From Multifurca ochricompacta (taxonomy: Eukaryota > Basidiomycota > Agaricomycetes > Russulales > Russulaceae), in the NCBI GenBank assembly GCA_022496185.1, contig WTXG01000019.1, positions 248,001 to 312,000 on the forward strand: a stretch of 64,000 nucleotides of DNA, written 5' to 3'. Position 1 is the stretch's first letter. The number at the start of each line of letters is the position of its first letter. The position numbers and the translations under genes are program-made. The notes beneath the pieces are model-generated. The model did not search any database. It saw nothing but the letters and a program-made list of their open reading frames with translations, and had not been told where the DNA came from. Of this stretch, positions 47,501 to 58,729 are shown in pieces.

Positions 47501-50016
47501 TCAATGCCCGGTAAATCCCACTTTGTTCGATACAGCGATTTCTTTGAAACCAAGAATCGTTCTCAGGCTCGATGCGGTAGAGGACCTCTTGAATCATCCA
47601 ACCTTCGAAGGTGAATTTATGGAGGTCGCCAAGGGTCTCCCGGATCTGGAGCGTATCGTTTCTCGCATCCACGCAAAGAATTGTAAAGTCAAAGATTTTT
47701 TGAAAGTTCTTAAGGTAATGATAATCCGCAATTACTATCTTCTCTGATTAACTTTTTGCAATAGTCCTTTGCATTGTTGAGCAAGGGTCTATCCAAGTTG
47801 ACGCACGCTTGCGGAGCTTTTGAATCGAAGACCATTCTTGGGCTCTTAAGGTTGGCTCCGGACCTGCTTCCCCACGTCAAGAATGTTGAGTCAAGGTTCG
47901 AGAAGCCAGAGAAGGGTACGTCACTGGCAGTGCCACTTTAAACACAAGACCCTAGGTTACGACATTTATCAGACAATGATGATCTCTTGCCCGTGGAAGG
48001 AAAGGATGAAGCATATGATGAAATTGCGAAAGAGATTCATGAGCTTGAGAAAGAACTTGACACGTTGCTCAAGAAGCTTGGGAGGTCGGTCGGGTAAGTG
48101 TCCTTTTCTTCTCCCTCTTGCTTCCCGCTAACCTGCGGTAATCGCAGATTTCCCCTGCAGTATTGGCACAGCGCACAGGGAAATAAGGTGAGCACTATTG
48201 TGTGCCATTGTCAAAGCAGTCGAGCCATCGCCGCACCCAGGACATCTACCTTGTTCAAGTGAGCTCTAACCAGCGCGACGTTCCGGATGACTGGATCAGA
48301 AGTGGTGGAACCAAAGTTTGTCTGAACCGACCCTGTCAAGCGCATTCACTGACCCGGCGCCTTCAGGCTTTTTCTCGATGGACCGTCCCCGCCCTAGGAG
48401 GCACGATTCGGCAGCTCAAGGAAGCCCGAGAGCGACGTGGTGCGAGTATTAAAGACTTCAAATTTCGCCTGTTTGCCGAATTCGACAAGGATCGTAGCAT
48501 ATGGCTGCGCGCAATCCGTGTCATGGCAGAGCTTGATTGCCTTGTCAGTCTTGCCAGAGCCTCCAATGCTCTTGGAGAACCAGCTTGTCGCCCACAACTA
48601 GTCGAAGGCGACGTGGCATGGGTTGACTTCGAGGAACTGCGTCATCCTGCGATGGCTCTTAGGACAAAAGGAGACTTCATTCCAAACAATGTGAGGCTAG
48701 GTGGAAAAGTGGGAAGGGTTGCACTTTTGACCGGTTCGTATAAGACTTGTACAATTCTAGAGCTAAATGAGCTTACCCATTTTCTCATAGGACCGAACAT
48801 GGGGTAAGCACATTGATTTCATGGTCTTGCTGTATCTGATGGCCGGGCACTTTAGAGGAAAATCCACGGTAAGCATGATGAATTATTTTCGCATCGACCT
48901 CATGCTTATCGTCCGCAGGTGATGCGTATGACTGCAGCTGGGGTTGTAAGTTTATGTGTTATGGATCACTTCACTTATTTTGATCCACGTTCCCCAAGAT
49001 TATGGCCCAAATGGGCATGTTTGTTCCCGCTCGAAGTGCCCGGTAAGCGTTCCACTACTATTAAGGAACCAACCACCTAAGTTCTATTTCAGGTTATGTC
49101 CTGTGGACGCTATCCTCACCCGCATGGGTGCTTATGACAATATGTTCTCCAATTCGAGCACTTTCAAGGTCGAACTTGACGAATGGTAAAGTGCCTTGTT
49201 TTTCGTGAAGCCGCGCTGATACCCCACAGTTGCAAGATTATGCGAGATGCAACACCGAAATCGTTTGTGATTCTTGATGGTGGGTTGGGAGAACCTCCCT
49301 TCACGGTGGCGAAACTAAAGAAACTTTTGACAGAGCTGGGCAGGGGTACTTCAACATTCGTAAGTCTTGCTGTTCAGGTGTTCGATATGAGGATAATTTC
49401 GCTTTTCAGGACGGAATGGCAATTGCTGGGGTAAGAGACGATGTCGATATCCTGGTTTTGTGTCGTTCCCACAATAACTACGCTTTGCATCGTAGGCTGT
49501 CTTGCATGAACTAGCCACGCACACCCTGGCTCTGGCATTTTTTGCTACTCACTACGGGTCCTTGACGGATGACTACTCCTATCACCCTAACATCCGGAAT
49601 ATGCACATGAAAACGTTGGTTGACGATGAAAAACGGGAGGTGCGAATCTCTGCAGTTTCCCTCTGAATTCATTTGTCTTATCGATTTCATAGCTTGTATT
49701 TTTGTACAAGCTTATCGACGGTATTGCAACGTCCTCATTCGGAACACACGTAGCAAATCTCGCTGGTGTGCCGATAGATGTTGTTGAGCGCGCAGAAGCT
49801 ATTTCCAAAGATTTCGCGAGCAAGTTCAAAGAAAAGATTGAAGGCAAACGGAAGAGATCTGCTTATGCTAAGTTGCCAATTGATGCTCAGGCTGATTTCG
49901 TCTATCTTTACAAGCTTGCGGTAGGGGAGAGTGACTTTGACTTTGAGACGGACGTGGTAAAGAGGCGAGAGGTGCTAAAAGGATTAAAAGTTGCTATCAG
50001 ATCAGTAGTAGATTGA
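44572..50016 (+). CDS. MSH6: DNA mismatch repair protein MSH6
   Basis: MutS homologue forming MutS-alpha with Msh2, recognising base-base mismatches. The N-terminus carries a PCNA-box-like QKSLLGWL at residues 17-24, followed by a long disordered region. The MutS-I domain shows VFERDFDLKLTQRVKMSMVG, VPEMSFNFWAAKFLAKGYKV and GRVDQSETALGAEMR. Connector and core follow (LLQLLGRCVTPFGKRLFRIW, LCMPLRNVSDINARLDAVED). The ATPase has LTGPNMGGKSTVMRM, FVPARSARLCPVDAILTRMG, SSTFKVELDE, ILDGGLGRGTSTFDGMAIA (usual DELGRGTS; ELG read as GLG) and FATHYGSLTDDY. The Walker A is split: exon end at 48803 (NMG), a 13-nt exon 48856-48868 (GKST) and a 27-nt exon 48919-48945 (VMRMTAAGV). About 20 introns in all; not all junctions were fixed. 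Confidence 0.96.
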
Positions 50017-50254
50017 TTACATTACATAATCAAGCACTAATTGCACATGCCCGTTTCTCATTTCTCATTCTCGTTCTTCTCGTTTGCCATCTTCCATCTC
50101 CTGCCAGACTGACGCACCGTCCATTCACAATCACAACAACTTTAACTTGGACTTGTTCCTTGTTTTCATATTCGATTTGTCACTTTTACATCCTCATCAA
50201 ACCATTCTACCTCTTCCTTATCCTTCTCTTTCGATTTAACTTCCTCCTCTAACC

Positions 50255-53096
50255 ATGTCCACGCAGTATAGCCCCCCACCCGATGATTCTTACGAGTCCG
50301 CCGAACCACAACCTCACCCTTACTTGCATGAGCCACTTCTTCACATCTCCGGTCTTCCTCATCATGTAACCGATGAGAATCTCGCCGTCGCGTTCAGCAC
50401 CTGTGCGCCTTTCCGACCCCGCATAACACGCGATGATACAACGAAGCCGCTCTCGGGCATCATTGAATTTAAGGTCCTAGACAAAGGTGTGCATCCCACT
50501 CTTTCATGACTTTTTGATTTCGGTGTTGACCTCCCCGCGTCTTGACCCGTGTTTCCTCAGCCGAAAGGGCGCTTGCCACTCTCCACGGGCGCCAGATCCA
50601 AGGCTTATCACCGCCCGTCGTTCTTGTGCTCTCGCCTTATCCCCCTACTACTCCTCACACACCTCTTCCACCTCCAAGCGCGTCTCCCCGCCTCGTGAAG
50701 CATCTTCCACAAGGTTATACCGATTCCCAACTTTATAATCTCTTCCGTCCATTTGGCGCGCTCGCTTCAGTGCGCGCCCAGACTAGTCTTGGTAAAGCCA
50801 CGGGTGTGGTAGAATTCTGGAGGGAGGAAGATGCGCGCCGGGCAGAAGAGGCTTTGCACTGCACTGAGATCGAAGGACAGAACATCGCAGTTCAATTGTA
50901 CCAGCATCGTAGAACAAGTGGTGTTTTGTCAGAGTTCAGTCCCAGCGCCCCCCCGTTCGTCCCATCGGGTTCGGCTTATCCTACTCCTTACCCAACACAA
51001 GTGAGTCTCTTAAGAAACAACTCAGGAACCTATCGTTCACCCCCCCTCCCCCCGTCAGTACTCCCCTCCAAGGGCGAGCCCGTATCATGCTCGTTCTCCT
51101 CTCCCATTTATTCATGGCCCGGGTCAGCAGGTTCAACTTGCTCCCCTCCATGGCCCAGGCTCCAACAGCCATAGCGGTCTCATCGATCCCTGCAACCTGT
51201 TCTGTAAAGTGCGCATCTTTCAGCATTCTTCTGTTTCCTTATTCGAACGGTTTCACCAGAATCTCGATCCTACGATTGATTCAAATGGGCTTTTCACGCA
51301 CTTTCGCAAGGTGAGTAAGTTTTGACAGTCATTCGTTAGTCATCTTAGTGCTTATTTTTGCAGTATGGCCAAATCGTTAGGTACGTTTAAATGGACCGCG
51401 ATGTTGACTTCGTCACTTACTGTCGTCAAGTGCTCGTGTGATGCGCAACGAAAACGGTGACAGCCGCGGCTTCGGCTTCGTGTCGTTCCAAACACCAGAC
51501 CAAGGTCCAGTAGGCTTTGTATTCACTAGAATGTATTGTGCTGAAGCGTTGCCACTCAGCTGCCGCTGCAATGCATGGTATGAACGGTGCTCTCCTTGGC
51601 TCTAAGCAACTCGTCGTCCGCCTGCACGAGCCGAAGCAACTGCGTCAAGAGAAGCTTGCCGCGCGGTTTGCTGGTCACAATGGCCACCCTCGCAGTGCCA
51701 GCGGTGCTACTAGCCCCACTGCTAGTGAGGGCGGAGAAAGCTACGCCGGCTGGCCTAGCCCAGGCGCTAGGTCTGCAATTCTGGGCTCCCCTGTTGGTCA
51801 CAGTGAACGCTTGGAACGACCTAGGAGGGGGTCTGGCAGCTATTATAATGTATGTATATGTATCGAGTGCTTATGCTTTCGATGTGGCCTGACTCTTAGG
51901 TAACAGGCGGCTCTCGCCGGAACATTGAATCTACCCATGCGTTACGACGATTTATCTGCACTTTCTCCCGTAGTCCGTAAAGAAGTCCTCACGGGTGAAC
52001 TTGGCCGGCGCCTCAGGTTCATGCCTGATATTCCTTCTGCGGAAGTTGACTTCATCGTTGACGCGCTCATTGGGCTATCGCTCAGCGATGTAGTTTCAGC
52101 TATTCAAGACACTGCCAAGCTTGATGAACAAATTCAGCGCGCACGAAATGCCCTTGCATCCTCTGCTGTAACGCCCCCGACGAAGACACCGTCACCTGCA
52201 AACTCGCAGGACTCACGTTTGCTTGATCCAAATGCTTTAAACGCGACTGCCTCTGCACCTGAACACCCCTCAACGCCAATTTCTGTCGCTGCTTCTCTTT
52301 CGACACCACCACGCACCTCATCACCCTCCGGCTCAGTTGCGCCCGCTACTGCCTCGGAGCGTGAGCGCATCTTGGCTGCGGTAACCCGCCTGGATCCCGC
52401 GCGTGCTGTCGATTTGACGGAATTGTTGATGAGCCTTCCGAAGCGAGAGCGTGCAATGTGCTTATTCAATGTTGAGGTACTGCGTACCAAGTTGGTCGAT
52501 GCAAAAGCCGTTTTAGATAGCGAAGATGGCGCAGGTGTCCCCGTTACCAACCCTGCCCCTCAAGCGGTTCCGGAGCCTGTCACACCACAGAGCAAACGCG
52601 CCATTCCAGGGTCGCAGGAAGGCACCCCACGAACTCCAGATCTTTCTTCTCGTGGTGCATCCGCAGCTACTTCACCCACGCCTGCCACACCTGGTACAAC
52701 GCACACAGTTGCATCGCTTGCACGGCTGCCCGCTGTAGAAATAATAAAAATTGCAAGCTCGCCGTCGATGACAGGCCTGCCGCTTCCCAAAGCCGATCCA
52801 CTGGTAGTAGAGGCCACAGACAAGTTTATCGATTCGCTATCGGACAAGCCTATCCAGTCACAGAAACAATTGCTCGGTGACAAGCTGTGAGTACTCTTTT
52901 CATAGTGTATACTATAACTTTTGACAAGTTGGCCAGCTTTCGTGTGATCAAAGCGTTTGGCCTGAAGCAGGCTCCGAAGCTCACTATTGCGCTTTTGGAT
53001 GGTGACGATCTTCGCGCCCTCGCGCACTTAATGAATAGCTACCCCTCAGTATTGAAGGAAAAGGCCATCTTTATACAGGCATCCCTACAGAAGTAA
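50255..53096 (+). CDS. RRM4: Rrm4-like RRM/MLLE protein (endosomal mRNA transport)
   Basis: Three RRM domains in the N-terminal half and three MLLE-type segments in the C-terminal half, the layout of Ustilago maydis Rrm4, which carries mRNAs on moving endosomes. RRM1: PLLHISGLPHHVTDENLAVA, SGIIEFKVLDKAERALATLH. RRM2: PRLVKHLPQGYTDSQLYNLF, RPFGALASVRAQ. RRM3: LFCKNLDPTIDSNGLFTHFR with RNP1 SRGFGFVSF. MLLE1-like: LSPVVRKEVLTGELGRRLRF, VDALIGLSLSDVVSAIQD. MLLE2-like: ERERILAAVTRLDPARAVDL, ELLMSLPKRERAMCLFNVEV. MLLE3, the best: QLLGDKLFRVIKAFGLKQAP, LTIALLDGDDLRALAHLMNS, YPSVLKEKA. Linkers are Ser/Pro/Thr-rich. In Ustilago the MLLE domains bind PAM2-like motifs of the endosomal adaptor Upa1. Orthology is inferred from architecture; some exon ends around 51000-51500 are uncertain. 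Confidence 0.82.
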
Positions 53097-53651
53097 CCAC
53101 ACCCCACTCGCCAGCTTAAAGCGAGTACCAGTGCCACGAACCGAGCTACGAGTTGCATGATCTTCAAAATACCATTTCGCTACAGAGCACCCTCTTTCTT
53201 TCATCACATATTTCTGTCAGGTCTTACAATGGCGATCACAGAGGCGGTTGTGCTGATACCTCATTTCATATAATTCGGTAACATCGCCTTCTTCTCTCCG
53301 GTTTGTCCTCGAGTTTTGATTCTGCGCATTACAAGTTGGCAAAGCTTGATCTGTCTCTTTTATAACCATTACTTACATATTCACTTCTCAAACTCGTGTC
53401 AACTTTCCTTTACGATACGATTTACGTTTCCCTTACTGCTCAGTGTCAACTTTACGACTCGTCTTCACGACGACCTTTTATGACTTACTTTGACTTGTCT
53501 CTTTGTCTTTTGCTTTGCTTTTGTTTTTCACTTCTTCCTTGGCGCGATCACATGACATTCACGTGATGTCCAGACATTGGTCGACGGGTCGTTAAACAGG
53601 TTTTAATAAAACTTGAACTTGAACTTGACACTGACCTCGACTTCGAACGCG
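53097..53651. promoter_or_regulatory. MAD3 upstream region with CACGTG
   Basis: About 555 bases, pyrimidine-rich from 53340 to 53540 (long runs of TTTGTC/CTTTTG type). A TTCACGTGAT element (CACGTG at 53560-53565) lies 87 bases before the MAD3 ATG. No gene seen. Confidence 0.5.
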
Positions 53652-55138
53652 ATGCCCACAGAACCTGATGTTGAGCAGCCCATCATTGTCGATGGGGATT
53701 TAATAGAGGCCGCTAAAGAAAATATCCAGCCTCTTGCTTCTGGCCGCAGAGCGACGACGCTTTCTACAGTTCTCTCCACTCCCCATGCACAGCGCGAGTC
53801 AAAACTTGCTGCCGTGCGTAACCGTCTACGAATCAATGTCGAGATTTCCCTCGAAAATGATGATGACAATGCTCTAGAGGCATACTGTCAACTTATCTAC
53901 TGGACTCTAGAAAACTATCCCCAGGGACATAGTGCGGAATCGGGACTACTGGAGCTTCTGGAAGAGGCCACACGTATTTTAAAGGATCACAGAGGTGGCA
54001 TTTGGAAGACAGATCTGCGATATCTCAAACTGTGGGTATTGTACGCAAATTACGTGGAGAAGCCGACCGTCATCTACCGATATCTTCTTGCTAACGAGAT
54101 TGGAACGACCTTCGCACTACTGTACGAAGAGTTTGCCACCGTACTTGAACGGAATGGGAGGTGCGAGCTTTTCTTATTTAAGTATCCACCGTACGCTGAA
54201 TGGCCACACAGACGTGTGGATGCTGACGAAATCTATCTCCTTGGCATCAACCGCCAGGCATCCCCAGTTGAGCGTTTGCAGACGAAACATCGGGAATTCC
54301 AGAAGCGCATGATGCTTGCCACGCCTCTAGAAGCCATACCACCAACTGAACAACCGCAGCCTGAAGGAGTAACAGTGGCCCAGCGGAAAGTCTTAGGCGA
54401 ATCAACTTCTGCATCAAAGTCATCGACACGACTGGCGCGTCCTACGTCAACAACAATGACAACACACTCCTACGCCCAAGACGATGTCTTTGGGCCCGGA
54501 GCGGGTGCCCTCCCGCGACCTAAACCGAACGGGCGTATGCAAGTCTTTATGGATCCATCGGGGGTTTCTGGGAGAGATGCGCAGGCAATTGGAGATGCCG
54601 CAGTAACACCATGGAATGAGCTTGGTACACGGAAAGAACGCATAAAGGAAAATGTTTCGAAAGTTTCCAAGTTTCATCAGACGACGCTGCGGCAACCGGG
54701 ACGGCAGCAGCGTACACCAGCGACATCAACCTCTCGAATTCCCGTATTCAAGGATCCCGTTCCGGGTGATTTGATGCCCCCACCGCCGGCACCTAAAGGA
54801 AAGGGTAAGGAAGAGAGGAGAATGAACCAAAAACTCCGGCGCGTACTTCCGTCGTACCGTTCAAAGAAGAGGTGAAAGATGTACCTGTACCCGGTACACC
54901 ACTATTCGTGCCATTCATAGATGACGTAAGTAACTGCATGCTACGGCGATGCGAACCGTACTCTCAATGGGAGTTTCAGTCGGATACGCCGCCCATATCA
55001 TCTGGCGCACAAGCTCCAGAGAGTGTGATGAAGGTGAAAACGATAGGGGCAAGAGGACAATCCTCATCTTCAGAAGCTGAAGCACTAAGAAAAGATCCTT
55101 TCAAGAATTACCCGGATAAGCCATTGGAGACGGAATGA
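53652..55138 (+). CDS. MAD3: Mad3/BubR1-like spindle checkpoint protein
   Basis: Subunit of the mitotic checkpoint complex that inhibits APC/C-Cdc20. An N-terminal KEN box (AAKENIQPLASGRR, KEN at residues 22-24) is followed by the Bub1/Mad3 TPR domain: LEAYCQLIYWTLENYPQGHS, LLELLEEATRILKD, RYLKLWVLYANYVEKPTVIY, RYLLANEIGTTFALLYEEFA, LERNGR and YLLGINRQASPVERLQTKHR. A second KEN box lies in ERIKENVSKVSKF. There is no kinase domain, as expected for Mad3. Near 54810-54860 the frame changes: the first frame stops at 54875, while PARTSVVPFKEEVKDVPVPG and TPLFVPFIDD continue in another frame. A 62-nt intron with a weak AAAG acceptor could explain it, but it would remove sequence that looks coding, so an indel is possible. 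The last exon ends DPFKNYPDKPLETE. Confidence 0.9.
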
Positions 55139-55209
55139 GAGAGAGATAATGATGGATGGAGTGGCGACATTGTATGATAGTGATATCGATCTTTACTTGA
55201 ACAACAACA

Positions 55210-57947
55210 ATGTCCTTCGCAAGAGTGGCTTTATACACCGCTAATCCGACTACTACCAGAGGAGTATCAGTTAAACTAAGTGCCAGTAAAGAAAAGATCG
55301 TTTATACGAATGGCAAGACCGTCTTTGTAGGCTTTTCTTTCTTTCTTCCCCTTGATTCAAATCGCTCAATGACGCTCAGATACGCGACATCGCCGTTAGT
55401 ACTTCTTCTACTTTTTTTACAATCTCTCTTTTGATTGTGATTGTCAATACAACAGAACTCTGCACTTGGACTGTCATACAGCGGTCATTTACAAAATGCG
55501 ACCGTTGCACGCGTATCTCCAACTGGCTATTACTGCGCTTCCGCTGACACGTCCGGCACCGGTATGCTTACCCTTTCATCCTCTATCTACTGGCCACCTC
55601 GGACTTGAGTTATTTGGCCAGTTCGCGTTTGGGATACTGTAGGTGAAGATCAATCACTCAAAGGAGAGTTCAAAGTTATCTCTGGAAGGATGTACGATCT
55701 CTCCTCATTTCCGAACAAGCATGATAATATCTCTAAATCCGTCCCCAATCATCAGCAATGACCTCGAGTGGGATGGAGAAAGTAAACGGATCATCGCCGT
55801 CGGTGACGGGAAAGAAAAGTGTGTGTGTGTGAAAGAGAGAGCTATTCAGATCAGATGTGGCTTGACCCCTTCCCCCCCCCCTCCCCCCTCCCCGTTTATT
55901 AGATTTGGCCACGCATTCATGTTCGACTCTGGTTCCTCGACCGGAGAGATCATCGGTCATTCCAAGGTATATATATATATGCATATGCATTGTCCCTCTC
56001 TCTGCTTGATCGAGCTGAGCCTCATTGATGGGGACGATTACGTCCTGCAGGTTATTAACGCCGTCGCGATCCGACATCAACGGCCATTCCGCGCTGCGAC
56101 AGCTGGCGACGATAATCTAATCGTTTTCCACCAAGGTAATAATGCTACCATTCTACGTACGTCCACGGGTCAGGCTACTCAAATTCTATTCAAATTGCAG
56201 GTGTTCCCTTTAGGTACGATAAGGCGAGTATCCAACCATCCTGTCATTCTATCATGTGCCGTAGCTGAGCACGCCATCCGAGCAGACCATCAAGACGCAC
56301 ACAAAGTTCGTCCAGGACATACGATACGCACCATCCGGGGACCAGTTTGCGAGCGTCGGATCGGATGGGAAAATCTTTTTATATGATGGGAAACTAGGTG
56401 AGACGCTCGGCGAATTTTCTGAGGGTCATACGGGCACCATCGTGAGTCAGAAAGTTTCCTATCTATGGTCAAAGTATTGAATGGACCCGCTGCTTGGTGG
56501 TCGTACGTTTAGTATACACTAAGCTGGAGCCCTGATAGCAAGGCCATCTCAACTTCCTCTGCTGATACAACAGTCAAATTGTGTACGCTCCCCGGAGTAG
56601 ATCATCCTGTGTTCCCTCAGTCCTGACGTTGTGAGATTAAGGGGACGTGGAGACTCGCAAGGCGACTACAACGTATACGCTTGGAACCGGACTTGAGCAC
56701 CAACAAGTTGGAAACGTTTGGAGTTCGCCTGACACCATTGTATCGTTGTCGTTCTCGGGGGCCCTGAACGTCTTCGATATGCGCAGTGGAGAGAAGCCCG
56801 TCAAGGTACTACATGTACGTGAAAGGGATGTCATCAATGAGTTGAGCAATAGCGTTCTAATCTCTCGGTGTCTGTAGGGCCCTCAGAAGGCGGTCACTGT
56901 CGCCATCCCAGCCCCAACCGGATCCGAGACTTTCCTTGCCGGGACGGCTGACGGTCGCGTTTTTTCCTACGATTCTACGGGGGCAGCAACTCCACTAACC
57001 GGCCAGGGACACACCAACCTCGTTTCTGGACTCACGTCCACGCCAGACGGCAGGGTCTTCTCTGCCGGATACGATGATCAAGTCCGAGAGGTGGAAGGAA
57101 GTAGCTTCACGTATATATCCAACCTTCTCGATATTCTGATAGAAAATACTGAAAAAAAAACAACAACAAATTTCGATTCAGGGCATCTGCCTTTTCCACA
57201 GGCTCTCAGCCAAAGACTCTGGCAACTACGAGCGATAACACAGTTTTCGTGGTGGGTGTCGACACGGTGGAGGCTGTGCGGAATAACCAGAAGGTTACCG
57301 ATCTTCGGCCGGGAGCCAGTCCTACCGCTATAGCTGCCACAGGTTCTTTGGTTGCAATCGGTTTTGGAGTGGGTAGTGGGCAGTCCGTGCATACCGGGGG
57401 GGGTTTGCTCACATTTACCCAAATCTTTGCACATTTCCAGGATCAGAAAGTTCGGTTGTTCAACTGGGATGGGAAGACGCTCCAGGAGGCAGGCCTTCTG
57501 GAAGCCAACAAGGGCGTCCTGACCGTCCTCGCTTTCTCACCTGATGGATTGAAGCTTGCTGCGGGTGACGTGAGTTTTCGATGCTCCGCGTCTCGCTTAC
57601 TTTTTTTTCTTTTTTTGAAATTCCCCTCGTCGTAGTCTAGCGGGAAGATTATCCTCTACGATGTGCGGAAGCGTGAGGTAATCACGTCCCGTTGGTCCTT
57701 CCACTCTGCACGAATCAACACGCTGAGCTGGACCGCGGACTCTTTGCATTGCGCTTCTGGTGCGCTGGACACGCACATCTACGTGTGGAGTGTTCAGAAG
57801 CCCTTGAAGAATATAGCCATCAAGAGCGCTGTCCCCGGAGGTGTCAATGCTGTGTTCTGGGTTTCCCACGCTAATCAGGAGGGTAGGCTAGCAGGAACTG
57901 GTGCGGACGCAGCTGTTAAGGTGTGGCGAGTGACGTTCCATGGGTAA
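55210..57947 (+). CDS. AIP1: AIP1/WDR1 actin-interacting WD40 protein
   Basis: Cofactor of cofilin in actin filament disassembly, a double WD40 propeller. Exon 1 (55210-55326) ends NGKTVF. A 15-nt microexon (55380-55394) encodes IRDIA, then NSALGLSYSGHLQNATVARV and SPTGYYCASADTSGT follow. Further WD blocks: NDLEWDGESKRIIAVGDGKE, VINAVAIRHQRPFRAATAGD, FVQDIRYAPSGDQFASVGSD, TLSWSPDSKAISTSSADTTV, KLWDVETRKATTTYTLG, HTNLVSGLTSTPDGRVFSAG, GVLTVLAFSPDGLKLAAGD, INTLSWTADSLHCASGALDT and a closing GTGADAAVKVWRVTFHG. An intron after GDGKEK contains GT repeats and a C-rich tract, and another starts with GTATATATAT. Only 71 bases separate it from the MAD3 stop. Confidence 0.95.
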
Positions 57948-58729
57948 GAAGAAGAGCAATGCGATATGAATAGATGAGGCTGTATATCGTAGAAGGGGGG
58001 GGGGGGGGGTTAGGGAGCAAAAGGAAAGTAAAGATTGACCTTTAGATACAAATTCAGGGGATTGTGTGCCGACCCGACCGATTTGATTCATCTCATTCAT
58101 TCATACACGCATCCAATAGATCAGGGCGTTACCGAGACTGAGAGAGGGAGAATGCCTCCTGTGAGGGTGAGGATGAGGGTGAGGGTGAGAGTGAGGGTGA
58201 GGGTGTGGGGTGGGTGAGGGTGTGGGTGAAGGTGAAGGTGAAGGTGAAAGTGAGGGTGTTGTGTTGTTAAAAGCAATCATCAGCCTGTTCGTTCTCGATT
58301 TCTCGATGACTTTTTATTCAATTCAACAGGTGTTGATCGATCAAAACAAAACAGCATACATGAGGGGTTTACACTGATCGCGTTGTGTGATAGATTTCTG
58401 ATGGTTTGGTTTACAGCACGAGTCACAAAAATTTTAGAGATAGATGATGATGGATAGATACTGATACTGATACTGATACTGACTACAGATGACGAGACGA
58501 GGGATTTAAAATTGCTATCAGTTTACACATTGTTGCATCGAATTCATCAATATCGCCTGAGAGAACAAAAAAAAAACACTGTGTTTATGTTTTAGAGAGT
58601 AAAAGGAAAACAGAATAATAAGAAAGAAAAGAGAATCCCATCCTAGCAATGACTGTGAGTGATAGATACAAGCAAGGTCCTTAGATGATGCTGCCAAAAA
58701 AAACCAGAAAAAAAAAAAAATACAAAGGT
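57948..58729. other. intergenic between convergent genes, G-rich
   Basis: About 780 bases between AIP1 and the second zinc-finger gene, both ending here. Contains a G15 run (57995-58009), a GGGTGA minisatellite (58161-58258), a short ACTGAT repeat near 58460-58485 and A-rich runs up to 58720. Otherwise no gene. Confidence 0.6.
58161..58258 (+). repeat. GGGTGA-type G-rich minisatellite
   Basis: Tandem hexamers of the form GTGAGG/GGGTGA with drift to GGTGAA, about 98 bases. Multiple GGG runs spaced by three to nine bases on the plus strand give it potential to form a G-quadruplex. It lies in the convergent 3' region of AIP1 and the C2H2 gene. Confidence 0.85.

Noticed and set aside
25084..50016. 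DNA repair gene cluster (EXO1, RAD51 paralogue, MSH6)
   Set aside because: The genes are separated by unrelated ones and have independent promoters; chance linkage is the simpler reading without synteny data.
58161..58258. Telomere-like GGGTGA repeat
   Set aside because: The unit is not TTAGGG, the array is short and imperfect, and normal genes lie on both sides. It is an internal minisatellite.
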